Below, in pieces: positions 50,269 through 58,160 of a stretch of DNA of 64,000 bases. Made by a program: the position numbers and the translations under genes. The DNA lies in assembly GCA_044348005.1 (NCBI GenBank), contig JBIKTR010000008.1, positions 29,539 to 93,538 on the forward strand, written 5' to 3'. The notes below the pieces were generated by a model, which did not search any database, was not told the DNA's origin, and saw only the letters and a program-made list of their open reading frames with translations. The stretch is from JAJTHC01 sp044348005 (GTDB lineage: Bacteria; Cyanobacteriota; Vampirovibrionia; Vampirovibrionales; JAJTHC01). Within the stretch, counting starts at the first letter, position 1; each line of letters begins with the position of its first letter.

Positions 50269-51549
50269 ATGACGTCCACAAACCCCACCGTTTGGATCGA
50301 GCAAAAAAAGCAAGGCCACCCCCATCGTGAAGCCGACTTGAGCGCGTTGGTTCACGCCGTGATGAACGGCACGATGAAGGACTATCAGCTTTCGGCGTGG
50401 CTCATGGCCGTGTGCTTAAAGGGCTTAAATGAAGAGGAAACCTTCTATCTCACCAAAGCCTTTGTGGAAAGTGGAGACGTCTTAGATCTTCACGGCATGG
50501 GTATTGAAGGCATCACGGTAGACAAACATTCTACAGGCGGTGTGGGCGATAAAACCACCTTAATTGTGGCGCCTTTAATGGCAGCGGCAGGCTTGAAAGT
50601 GGCTAAATTGTCTGGCAGGGGTTTGGGCTTTACAGGGGGAACCATCGACAAGCTTGAAGCCATCCCTCATTTTCAAGTGGAATTGAGCGAAACGGCCTTT
50701 GTGGCGCAGATTCAACGCATTGGCCTTGCGCTTTCTTCTCAAACACCCAAGCTCACTCCTGCCGACGGCGTGTTTTACGCCCTAAGAGATGTCACTGCCA
50801 CTGTGGACAATCTTTCTCTCATTGCGGCATCCGTGATGTCTAAAAAAATCGCGGCAGGGGCGGACGTCATTGTGCTGGATATTAAGGCAGGCAAGGGCGC
50901 CTTTATGAAAGATGTGCCCAGTGCCCAAGCCTTGGCCGATTTGTGCCGAAGCATTGGCCAGCGTTTTGGTAAAGCCGTTGAAACCACCCTTTCTTCTATG
51001 GATGCCCCTTTGGGCAAAGCCATTGGGCATACGGTGGAAGTGATTGAAGCCATTGAAGTCTTGCAAGGCAAGGCAACAGGCGCCAGCCTCGATTTAGAAG
51101 CCTTGTGCGTCAAGCTGACCGCCATGGCGTTGGTCGCTGCGAAACGATATGATTCCCTTGAAGCCGCCACCGTTTATGTCAAAAGTCTATTGCACGATGG
51201 TTCAGCCTTTGCGCGCTTTGGCGCGTGGGTGGATGCTCAAGGGGGTGATGTGGCGAGTTTGAGCGATACGAGTTTGCTGGCTCAACCCTTGCGAAAAATC
51301 AGCGTGCCGAGTCCAAAATCAGGCGTGATCGAATCGATTGACGCCTTGGGCATCGCGAAAGTCGTGAAAGGCCTAGGTGGTGGGCGCACGGTGAAAACCG
51401 ATGCCCTCGATTACGGCGTGGGGGTGGTGTTGCATCACGGGGAAGGGGACGCCATTGAGGCAGGGCAGCCATTATTGGAATTATGGGTAGGCGCCACGTA
51501 TGAAGACGCTATTTCCACGCAGGCGCTTGACGCAGTTGAGATTGGTTAG
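50269..51549 (+). CDS. Pyrimidine-nucleoside (thymidine) phosphorylase
   Basis: A 426-residue enzyme that splits pyrimidine nucleosides with phosphate in salvage. The family signature is clear: KDYQLSAWLMAVCLKGL near residue 38, DKHSTGGVGDKT near 84, SGRGLGFTGGTIDKLEAI near 116, and KKIAAGADVIVLDIKAGKGA near 190. Both DeoA (thymidine) and Pdp (broader) share these; I cannot separate them. TAGGAG lies 13 bases before the ATG. The last 41 bases overlap the convergent unknown gene. Confidence 0.92.
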   Translation: MTSTNPTVWIEQKKQGHPHREADLSALVHAVMNGTMKDYQLSAWLMAVCLKGLNEEETFYLTKAFVESGDVLDLHGMGIEGITVDKHSTGGVGDKTTLIVAPLMAAAGLKVAKLSGRGLGFTGGTIDKLEAIPHFQVELSETAFVAQIQRIGLALSSQTPKLTPADGVFYALRDVTATVDNLSLIAASVMSKKIAAGADVIVLDIKAGKGAFMKDVPSAQALADLCRSIGQRFGKAVETTLSSMDAPLGKAIGHTVEVIEAIEVLQGKATGASLDLEALCVKLTAMALVAAKRYDSLEAATVYVKSLLHDGSAFARFGAWVDAQGGDVASLSDTSLLAQPLRKISVPSPKSGVIESIDALGIAKVVKGLGGGRTVKTDALDYGVGVVLHHGEGDAIEAGQPLLELWVGATYEDAISTQALDAVEIG

Positions 51550-51988
51550 AAGCACTCAATTCTGGTAAGCGCTCCACTATTTCATTTGGCCAGGCTAGAA
51601 CATCTATTATAGATTCGGACGTAAGTGGAAGACTAAAGCTTTCATTTCCCAATTGAAACGTGAGTCGGTCAGATGATAAAATCACATGGCTTTTGGTTGA
51701 GTTTTCAAGTGCCTGAGCCATGAAAATTAGAGCAGTTTTGATTTGTTCATATCCGTTTTGGAGGTCTCCTTGGGATTTCAAGTTAGCTAAAACATGTTCA
51801 AGAGAGGCTAAAAACAGATTAAGAGGGTTTGGTTGATACCTAGAACAAAAGTCATTTACCATATATTCCCTAACAAACCCAGCTATGGGAGCATCACTCA
51901 CATACAACTTTCCGGTTCGGGCGTGTTGGGGGGGGGACGGCAGAGATGTGCGGGTAGGGGGTGCCACAGAAGAAGCCATAAGTTTCAT
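51509..51988 (-). CDS. Unknown small protein with a C9 run near its start
   Basis: I do not recognise this 159-residue protein. The first 28 residues are Ser/Pro-rich and coded partly by nine C in a row. The rest is helical with LFLASLEHVLANLKS and a beta hairpin HVILSSDRLTFQLGNESFSL near residue 105. A consensus AGGAGG lies seven bases before the ATG at 51988. Losing one C would end translation after a few codons. The leader region upstream is a long repetitive tract of CTTTCGTTT-like words on this strand. Its 3' end overlaps the phosphorylase gene by 41 bases. Confidence 0.7.
   Translation of the reverse strand: MKLMASSVAPPTRTSLPSPPQHARTGKLYVSDAPIAGFVREYMVNDFCSRYQPNPLNLFLASLEHVLANLKSQGDLQNGYEQIKTALIFMAQALENSTKSHVILSSDRLTFQLGNESFSLPLTSESIIDVLAWPNEIVERLPELSASNQSQLRQAPAWK
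51928..51936 (-). repeat. Homopolymer run of nine C inside a coding region
   Basis: Nine C on the minus strand code Ser-Pro-Pro within the first 20 codons of the 51.5 kb gene. The layout is the same as at 8535-8543: a small unknown protein with a C9 run near its N-terminus. Confidence 0.85.
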
Positions 51989-52019
51989 AAAAAACCTCCT
52001 ACATAAATAAAGAATACGC

Positions 52020-52150
52020 GATTCAAAAAACAAACTAAAGAAAAGAAAGAAACGAAAGAAAACACCCCAAAACGAAAGAAAAACGAAAAGAAAGCTAAAG
52101 AAAGCTAAAGAAACTAAATAAAACGAAAGAAACGAAATAAAACGACATTT
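52020..52150. repeat. Degenerate AACGAAAGAAA-type tract
   Basis: About 130 bases consist of short words such as AACGAAAGAA, CTAAAGAAAG and AACGAAATAAAA repeated without fixed period. The tract is almost free of pyrimidines on the plus strand and lies upstream of the 51.5 kb gene and downstream of nothing else. It fills most of the 321-base gap 51989-52309, together with the lpxA promoter. Confidence 0.8.
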
Positions 52151-52250
52151 CGTTTAAGCGGGACGTTTATTTCACGTTTCCACTTTATCGCTTCAAGCAG
52201 TAAAGTCAAGTTTTAAGTTTTTTTAGTTTTTTAGCAAACGCTTACCTTTT

Positions 52251-52277
52251 TTGACGCCTTCCTTTTTGATGTATACT
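52251..52277 (+). promoter_or_regulatory. Likely promoter of lpxA
   Basis: TTGACG and TATACT are 15 bases apart, shorter than the ideal 17, with transcription beginning about 25 bases before the ATG. Confidence 0.5.
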
Positions 52278-52309
52278 AAACAATAGTTCCCAAAAAAAAG
52301 GAGATCCCC

Positions 52310-53185
52310 ATGACTTCCCCTCTCCCTACTACTACCTTGATTCACCCTACCGCCTTTATTGACGCCACCGCAAGCGTCCACCCCACCGCGGAAATCGGCG
52401 CCTACTGCTTTATTGGGCCCTATTGTGAAGTGGGCGAAGGGTGCATCCTGCATCATCACGCCAGTTTGGTGAGCCATACCACCTTGGGCAAAGGCAATGT
52501 CATTCATAGCAACGTCGTGCTCGGCGGTGACCCGCAAGACGCCAAATACAAAGGCGAAACCACCTATTTACACATTGGCGACTACAACATTTTTCGGGAG
52601 TTTTGTAGTCTGCATCGCGCCACTGGCGAAGGGCTTTCGACTGTCGTGGGGCATCACAACTACATTATGGCCTATGCCCATTTGGGGCATAATAGCACCA
52701 TGGGGCATCACAATACCATTGCCAATGCTGTTCAAATCGCGGGCCATGTCGTTCTAGATGATCACATCGTCATCGGGGGGCTGGTGGCGTGCCATCAAGG
52801 CGTCCACATTGGCCGTTATGCCATGATTGGGGGCTGTTCGGCGGTGCGTAAAAACATTCCGCCCTACGCCCTTATTTTTGGCGCAGAAAATGCCAAAATC
52901 AACGGCATTAACGTGGTGGGCCTGCGTCGTGCAGGGTTTGACGCCCCAACACGCACGGCCATTAAACGGGCGTACAAGCACCTGTTTTACGAAAAAGGCC
53001 TTTTACAAGATCGGCTTGAAAAGGCCAGATCCGCCAATCTCCCTCACCGTGCTGAAGTCGAACACTTAATTGAGTTTGTGGCAACCGCAAACAAACGAGG
53101 CATTTGCAACATTAAAGAAAAAACGAGTCTGAAAAACACCCCCCTTAATTCAGGAGAACCCCCCGCCGATGATGAAACTTTGTGA
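52310..53185 (+). CDS. lpxA: UDP-N-acetylglucosamine acyltransferase
   Basis: LpxA attaches the first acyl chain in lipid A synthesis. The 291-residue product is a left-handed beta helix with hexapeptide repeats (for example IGAYCFIGPYCEVGEG, IHSNVVLGGDPQDAKYKGE). It has the catalytic His in AYAHLGHNS near residue 126, the IANAVQIAGHV turn and a helical C-terminus GLRRAGFDAPTRTAIKRAYK. AAGGAG lies eight bases before the ATG. The last 17 bases overlap the next gene. The C-terminal 30 residues past the usual end are polar and probably disordered. It implies an LPS-bearing outer membrane. Confidence 0.95.
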   Translation: MTSPLPTTTLIHPTAFIDATASVHPTAEIGAYCFIGPYCEVGEGCILHHHASLVSHTTLGKGNVIHSNVVLGGDPQDAKYKGETTYLHIGDYNIFREFCSLHRATGEGLSTVVGHHNYIMAYAHLGHNSTMGHHNTIANAVQIAGHVVLDDHIVIGGLVACHQGVHIGRYAMIGGCSAVRKNIPPYALIFGAENAKINGINVVGLRRAGFDAPTRTAIKRAYKHLFYEKGLLQDRLEKARSANLPHRAEVEHLIEFVATANKRGICNIKEKTSLKNTPLNSGEPPADDETL

Positions 53186-53837
53186 TGTCCTGATGTCCAT
53201 ATATCCGCATGCCACCATTCACCACGGCGCGGTGGTAGAAGACGGCGTTGAGATCGAAGAAGGCGTGGAGATTTTTCCCTATTGCTTTATTGGCAAAGGG
53301 GTGGTGATTCAAGCGGGGGCTAAAATCTTCCCCTTTAGCACGTTGATTGGTCACACCGTTATTGGGCAAAGAAGTGAAGTGCGTCATAGCTTTTTAGAAG
53401 ACGCCGTGGTGGGCGCGGATTGCTTTATTGGGCCCTTTGCGCATTTGCGCCCCGCTTCCGTGATTGAAGCTCATGTAAAAATCGGCAATTTTGTAGAAAC
53501 CAAGAATGCCCGTATTGGGGCCCATAGCTTTGTGTCGCATTTGTCCTACGTGGGGGATGCGTCTGTAGGGGCGTATGTCAACATCGGGGCGGGTGCTATT
53601 ACCGCGAATTTTAATCCTTATACGGGGGAAAAGTCCCAAACCCTTATTGGGGATCACGCCACGGTGGGGGCCAATAGTGTTTTAATTGCTCCTGTGACGG
53701 TTGAAGCGGGGGCTGCGGTGGCTGCCAGTAGTACGATTACAGACACCGTTCCCGCGGGAAGCCTTGCCATTGCGCGTCAAAAACAGCGAAATATCCTAAA
53801 TTGGGTGGAAAAAACCAAGAAAACCCAAGAAATTTAA
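53169..53837 (+). CDS. Stand-alone GlmU-C-like hexapeptide acyltransferase
   Basis: A 222-residue left-handed beta-helix protein that matches only the C-terminal acetyltransferase half of GlmU: IGPFAHLRPASVIEAHVKIG near residue 81, NFVETKNARIG, HLSYVGDASVGAYVNIGAG and the end APVTVEAGAAVAASSTIT. The uridylyltransferase half is absent. The order of catalytic-site segments is kept. It could acetylate glucosamine-1-phosphate with a separate uridylyltransferase, or act on another sugar of the envelope. It starts within the end of lpxA with AGGAG about twelve bases before the ATG, so the two are coupled. Confidence 0.82.
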   Translation: MMKLCDVLMSIYPHATIHHGAVVEDGVEIEEGVEIFPYCFIGKGVVIQAGAKIFPFSTLIGHTVIGQRSEVRHSFLEDAVVGADCFIGPFAHLRPASVIEAHVKIGNFVETKNARIGAHSFVSHLSYVGDASVGAYVNIGAGAITANFNPYTGEKSQTLIGDHATVGANSVLIAPVTVEAGAAVAASSTITDTVPAGSLAIARQKQRNILNWVEKTKKTQEI

Positions 53838-53869
53838 GAAAAAACGTGCCAAAAAAATAAAAACCTGTG

Positions 53870-53981
53870 TATAATAGGCCTACAACCCCTAAATACTCAA
53901 CTGTTCAGGGGTGGTTTTATGTTTCAGGTGGGAAACCACGTTAGTCTGTAACCCTTTTCATGATTATTTAGGAGATTTACC
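53870..53981 (+). promoter_or_regulatory. Promoter and structured leader of the HU gene
   Basis: TATAAT at 53870-53875 is followed by a leader of about 100 bases. It holds a stem ACCCCT/AGGGGT (53885-53912) with T-rich sequence after it, and a small hairpin GTGG-GAAA-CCAC (53928-53939) with a GNRA-type tetraloop. AGGAG lies eight bases before the ATG. The first stem could instead be a weak terminator of the lpxA operon. Confidence 0.5.
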
Positions 53982-54302
53982 ATGGTAAACAAAGAAGAAC
54001 TCGTACAAGCTGTGTCCAAAAAAACGAACGCCTCTCAAAAGCAAGTGGCTGAAATTTTGGGTGCTATCTTAGAATCGATTGAATCTTCCGTCGCTCAAGA
54101 CCACAAAGTCACCTTGGTGGGCTTTGGAACCTTTGAACCACGCTCTCGTGCAGAACGTACCGGTCGTAACCCTCAAACGGGTGCTGAAATCAAAATTGCG
54201 GCCAAAAAAGTACCTGCTTTCACGGCTGGTAAAAAATTCAAAGATTTAGTCGCTGGTGACACGGCCAAAGCACCCAAAAAAGTCTTGGCTAAAAAGAAGT
54301 AG
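53982..54302 (+). CDS. hup: Histone-like DNA-binding protein HU
   Basis: A 106-residue nucleoid protein that bends and compacts DNA. It opens MVNKEELVQAVSKKTNAS, has the body and arm LVGFGTFEPRSRAERTGRNP followed by GAEIKIAAKKVPAFTAGKKF, and carries an added Lys/Ala-rich tail of about 15 residues, of the kind seen in some actinobacterial and cyanobacterial HU proteins. The gene is single, has a structured leader and a strong terminator, which agrees with high expression. Confidence 0.95.
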   Translation: MVNKEELVQAVSKKTNASQKQVAEILGAILESIESSVAQDHKVTLVGFGTFEPRSRAERTGRNPQTGAEIKIAAKKVPAFTAGKKFKDLVAGDTAKAPKKVLAKKK

Positions 54303-54317
54303 TTTATTGCTTTTAAG

Positions 54318-54357
54318 CCAACAAAACACCGTCAGCAATGACGGTGCTTTTTGTTGG
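54318..54357 (+). terminator. Rho-independent terminator of the HU gene
   Basis: CACCGTCA and TGACGGTG pair around GCAA and are followed by CTTTTTG; a longer outer stem GCCAACAAA/TTTGTTGGC encloses them. Confidence 0.9.
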
Positions 54358-54406
54358 CAAGGTATTTGTAGTATTTTTTAACTAAAAAGTGACTCGCCTT
54401 AAATGG

Positions 54407-54680
54407 TTGCACCAGCAGGCGTCCAAGCACTAAATCCGAGCGGGTGAGCGCACTGCGAATCCCCGAGCGATTTTGCGGACGTCGTGCAACGAGAATGATG
54501 CGAGGAGGTGGGGATTCAGGGGGGATTTTCAAGGGGGGACGAAGGGGAGGAGAAACGCAATGCGTCCTTCCCCGTCCCCCCTTGAACCGCCTTTGGGGGT
54601 TTGGGGAGTCTTTGGCGGCACAAAGACCCCCAAGCACCAGCGTTAAAAGAGAACGAGAAACCCCAAAATACAATGATTCT
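54407..54680 (+). repeat. Composite hairpin repeat, copy 2 (A-B-R)
   Basis: Module A (54407-54483) is almost identical to the copy at 41428-41494 in inverted orientation. Module B has stems TTCAAGGGGGGAC paired with GTCCCCCCTTGAA (54528-54586) and GTCTTTG paired with CAAAGAC (54608-54627), joined by CCGCCTTTGGGGGT. A single R unit (CCAAGCACCAGC..., about 54629-54668) ends the element. It fills the 434-base gap 54303-54737, which has no gene. Confidence 0.85.
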
Positions 54681-54737
54681 CAAGACAGCCACTTCTTCAA
54701 TAGAAAAACTATATAAGGTATACGTATTGAATCCAAA

Positions 54738-54977
54738 TTACGCGACGGAAATCACTTCAGTCACCCCTGGCACATGGGCCTTTAACTGTTCTTCAATCCC
54801 CATTTTAAGGGTGTAGGTGGAAGAAGGACACGTGCCACACGCCCCTTGCAAACGCACTTGAACCACCCCTTCTTCGGTGACATCCACCAGCTCTACATCG
54901 CCACCATCGGCTTGCAAGTAGGGGCGCAACGTATCTAAAACTTCTTGAATCTTCACTAAATCCACTAAACTACTCAT
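54738..54977 (-). CDS. NifU-like C-terminal domain (Nfu) scaffold protein
   Basis: A 79-residue Fe-S cluster carrier. It has the family features LRPYLQADGGDVELVDV near residue 18 and the cluster-binding motif GACGTCPSST near 46, followed by the helix LKMGIEEQLKAHVPG. It transfers 4Fe-4S clusters to target enzymes. The gene lies 35 bases after the A-type carrier gene on the same strand, and the two probably form one iron-sulfur assembly operon. Confidence 0.94.
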   Translation of the reverse strand: MSSLVDLVKIQEVLDTLRPYLQADGGDVELVDVTEEGVVQVRLQGACGTCPSSTYTLKMGIEEQLKAHVPGVTEVISVA

Positions 54978-55012
54978 GTTTCTTTTCCTTTATTATTGAT
55001 GTGTCCACTCGA

Positions 55013-55351
55013 TTAAATGCCGAAGGATGTCCCGCATCCACAGGTGTTACTGGCGTTGGGGTTAATGAACTTAAACCCGCCATCCACCATGGCTTGCGAA
55101 TAATCCACCGTGGTGCCTTTTAAATACGCCACCGCCACAGGGTGAATGTAGAGAAGCACCTCGTCGATTTGTTGAATGAAATCGCCTTCAAGGCGTTCGT
55201 TGGTGGGGTGCATGTCATATTGAAGGCCCGCACAGCCCCCGCCTAAAACGCTTAAACGAATGGCCAAAAGTCCTTGTTCGCTGAGCAACTGCTTCATTTT
55301 TTCAAGTGCTAGTGGGGTAACATGCACAATATCGGCTTGTGTGGTTTCCAT
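55013..55351 (-). CDS. A-type iron-sulfur carrier (IscA/ErpA/HesB family)
   Basis: A 112-residue protein that passes clusters to apoproteins. The three ligand cysteines are present: one in SVLGGGCAGLQYDM near residue 40, and CGCG near 106 at the end (NTCGCGTSFGI). A FINPNAS segment precedes the last motif, as in the family. It could serve as IscA, ErpA or SufA; these cannot be told apart by sequence. A GGAGT site lies about seven bases before the ATG. It probably heads a two-gene operon with the Nfu gene. Confidence 0.94.
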   Translation of the reverse strand: METTQADIVHVTPLALEKMKQLLSEQGLLAIRLSVLGGGCAGLQYDMHPTNERLEGDFIQQIDEVLLYIHPVAVAYLKGTTVDYSQAMVDGGFKFINPNASNTCGCGTSFGI

Positions 55352-55555
55352 GGAATAAACTCCTTTTTGGGTTATTTAAAGTCTAACGTAAACGTCAATG
55401 TTTTTCAAGCCTTACTCAGCGTGAGCGTGTTAATGTTTCGTTTACAGCGACTTCTAGCACAAAAAGTCCACGCAAATGGTTTTATGCCATTAAGGACGCG
55501 TGCATACCTATTCATATGTTGAATAGCGTAGTAGAGATTTAAGGACGACATTCAC

Positions 55556-56899
55556 ATGATGGCAGAAAAGTACTTACCTTCCCGCCCCGTTGACCCGTCA
55601 ACGTATCTAAATTCGGCGACGAATCCCGCGGTGGGGGGGGCTACGACGCAGGCACCACAATCGTTTCAGGGGCAAGTTCCTGCACCCGTGTATGGGGCAG
55701 GGCCTACAGTGCAAGGGGCAATCACGCAACCCACGCCACTCAACCCTGAACAACTACAACAACTACAACAGGCTCAAATGCAACAGCAGGCTCCGCTTCA
55801 GCAAGCGCAAGTTCAACAGTGGCAAGCCCAACAAGGGGGGGGCGCACCCGTGGCGCAAACACCCACCCCTGAACAACTACACGCCATGCAGAATGCCGAA
55901 GCCTTTACCCAGCAACGGTTTATGCGTGCCACCCAAACCCCACTGACGCCTGAACAGCAAAAAGCCCGCCAAGAACAAGCAGACATTATCAACAATGCGA
56001 CCTTAGGGACGTTTGCAGCAGCCATTGGCGTGGGAAGCGCGTGGCAGGAAACGGTGATGCCTCCGCCTTCGGATTTAAAGGTGGCGCATGTTTCTGAAGT
56101 GGCTAAAACCAAGTATGAGGTGATGCTTGAACCTGTTCAAAATGGACCTGTAGGCAAAGCAACACGCTTATTTGGTGGGGGGGGTTCAGAACCCGCCTTG
56201 CGCGTGAAACACCTGACGCCAGAGAATAAGCCAGGGGTGTCGATTAACTATAATCGAAACGGGCAACTCCAGTCTGTAGTCCAAGAATTAGACACCTCCG
56301 GTTTCAAGGCGCATTACATATTAGACGCTGCTGACGGCAAATGGACTTTGTCACATGTCACCCATCCTCGTGGATTTGCCAAAAGGGATTTACGCTATTC
56401 AATAGAACAGCTAAGTGAAGCTATAAATCCAAATTCTTTACCTCCACCAAATAGATCTTGGTGGCCATTGGGTCGAAGAGCCAGTGCTACTCCAATTATG
56501 GAACGGCTAGATGAACTTACTAAACTTGGACTCAATAAAACAAGTATTGAAACGCTTTTAAAGGAGAAAATACATCTTCCTGACTTAGAAGAAGTCGTGA
56601 AAAACGCGGGGATGCCTCACAATATTGACGTGGCAGAAGTCTTCCAAAAGGTCGTCACCAAAGGCGGACTATTTGCCGCCTTAGGGGCGCTTGCACTGGG
56701 TGGAGGCACGTGGGCGTTTCAACACTTCACCAAAAAATCACCCGCTCAAGAACGCTTAGAGGCTGAAATTGCTAGCAACCAAGCCCGTCTCGCGCAACCG
56801 GGGCAGCCCCCGCCACAACCCGCCCAAGCCATGAATCCCGCCATGTATGGGCAAAATGGTATGCCCCCCGGCATGCCCGGCATGTATCCACAGTGGTAA
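55556..56899 (+). CDS. Gln/Pro-rich unknown protein with one membrane segment
   Basis: A 447-residue protein of no recognised family. Residues 1-135 are low complexity and Gln/Pro-rich (LQQLQQAQMQQQ), the middle (about 155-300) looks globular and beta-rich, with HYILDAADGKWTLSHVTHP, and residues 365-385 (GLFAALGALALGGGTWAF) form a probable membrane helix. The C-terminus is Pro/Gly/Met-rich (GMPPGMPGMYPQW). Two eight-G runs lie in the gene, at 55633-55640 and 56177-56184. The middle of the gene (56290-56600) is more AT-rich than its ends. ATG at 55556 with AAGGA upstream. It is convergent with the next unknown gene. Confidence 0.75.
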   Translation: MMAEKYLPSRPVDPSTYLNSATNPAVGGATTQAPQSFQGQVPAPVYGAGPTVQGAITQPTPLNPEQLQQLQQAQMQQQAPLQQAQVQQWQAQQGGGAPVAQTPTPEQLHAMQNAEAFTQQRFMRATQTPLTPEQQKARQEQADIINNATLGTFAAAIGVGSAWQETVMPPPSDLKVAHVSEVAKTKYEVMLEPVQNGPVGKATRLFGGGGSEPALRVKHLTPENKPGVSINYNRNGQLQSVVQELDTSGFKAHYILDAADGKWTLSHVTHPRGFAKRDLRYSIEQLSEAINPNSLPPPNRSWWPLGRRASATPIMERLDELTKLGLNKTSIETLLKEKIHLPDLEEVVKNAGMPHNIDVAEVFQKVVTKGGLFAALGALALGGGTWAFQHFTKKSPAQERLEAEIASNQARLAQPGQPPPQPAQAMNPAMYGQNGMPPGMPGMYPQW

Positions 56900-56912
56900 T
56901 CAAGTAGGCTCA

Positions 56913-58160
56913 CTAGGCGCCTTTGCCCTTACGCATTTTCTGATGGTACTCATAATTCTGCGGGATAATGAGTTCCTGCGCCATGATTTTATAGATGAGC
57001 TCTCGTAAGCATCCCGAAAAATCAATTGACTCCTTTGGTCTTTCCCACGGAGATTGACGGTAATTGAGTTGGGTAGCGGTAGTAAGACCCGCTAAATCTT
57101 CTTGGGGGGTGAAGGTGGAAGGGCTCATTGGCGCTTTTTCGTCAAGCTTCTTGGCAAGAGGGGTCAGGGCGTCATAGGCCTGTGGGTGGTATTGCTTGAA
57201 ATACGTGGCATATAAATCGAGCATACAGGCCATTTCTAAATGACTTTCGGGTTGATTGGCGGTGCGAGATTGCAGAAAAAGTAGCGCTTGTCGAACGACA
57301 TTTTTGGCGTCTTTTGCAACATGGTAGTATTTAAATAGTTCAATGCCTCGGCGGTCATTGAGGTATCCTTCATAACTGGCTTTCAACAGCGAGTCTGAAT
57401 TAAACTGTTCTTTGTATTGCTCAATATACCTTCTAAAAGGGGTTTCTATAGCAGGGACTTGATCTTCCGGTAAAAATTCGCTGATGCGTTTACGGGCATG
57501 TAAGTCCCGAAGAAACGTCGGTAAAACGTCTGGCTCATAGTCTAGTGCATAATTTATGAGGATTTTAATCATACGACTTGCTTGGGCGTCTCTTGGTTTG
57601 GGACTGATTTCATTACAAACAAATTTGTCTGGTTGTAAGGCGTCTTGAAAAAGCGTTACTAATCCATTACCCAACTTAGTTTTATAGGCCTGTTTCTCTT
57701 CTGGGGTAGAAGCCTTCTGTATTTGTTCGAAATCGTGTTCAAATGTTTTAAAGCGTCCCCATAAGTGTGCAAACTCTCCTCCTTCTGGAATGAGATTAGT
57801 TGTTTGGTTTTCATAACGCAAATGTTTCGTCAAGAAAAAAGCCGAAATAGCTACTGTTGCGCTGGCAAGTAGGCCTCCGCCGATTAAAATGCCTTTTTTC
57901 CATCTTCGCCACATGCGGACAAGTTGTTGCTGAAATTGTTGGAAGCCCCCTGCGGGTTCAACAGGGGAATCTGACGTTGCTGTGGGTTCAGCCGTGGCAG
58001 TGGAAGCGCCTAAGGATGGCGAGACGGCAGGGGCTTGTTTGGCCTGCTGAATACGCGCATAAAACGACGCGTTATTTTCATCAGCAAGGCCCCCTGCTTG
58101 AACAGGCCGTGTTTGACGCAGTGAAGGAGAGACTGCTACTGATGAATCCGAAAAAAGCAT
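56913..58160 (-). CDS. Unknown protein with one membrane segment
   Basis: A 415-residue protein, not recognised. The first 80 residues are Ser/Pro/Ala-rich and likely disordered, a basic stretch MWRRWKKG leads into one membrane helix at about 88-108 (ILIGGGLLASATVAISAFFL), and the rest is a helical, charged domain with many aromatic residues. It is convergent with the Gln-rich gene, 13 bases apart, and both share the plan of disordered region plus a single membrane helix. The core (57400-57800) is AT-rich relative to the ends. No clear ribosome binding site is seen. Confidence 0.75.
   Translation of the reverse strand: MLFSDSSVAVSPSLRQTRPVQAGGLADENNASFYARIQQAKQAPAVSPSLGASTATAEPTATSDSPVEPAGGFQQFQQQLVRMWRRWKKGILIGGGLLASATVAISAFFLTKHLRYENQTTNLIPEGGEFAHLWGRFKTFEHDFEQIQKASTPEEKQAYKTKLGNGLVTLFQDALQPDKFVCNEISPKPRDAQASRMIKILINYALDYEPDVLPTFLRDLHARKRISEFLPEDQVPAIETPFRRYIEQYKEQFNSDSLLKASYEGYLNDRRGIELFKYYHVAKDAKNVVRQALLFLQSRTANQPESHLEMACMLDLYATYFKQYHPQAYDALTPLAKKLDEKAPMSPSTFTPQEDLAGLTTATQLNYRQSPWERPKESIDFSGCLRELIYKIMAQELIIPQNYEYHQKMRKGKGA

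Noticed and set aside
51509..52033. Upstream start at 52033 for the small C9 gene
   Set aside because: The ATG at 51988 has a perfect AGGAGG seven bases away, while the earlier start has none and adds a stretch without features.
54332..54716. Frames of 90-113 codons across the composite repeat at 54.4 kb
   Set aside because: They translate the hairpin arms and have no counterpart in the other copies, where frames differ.
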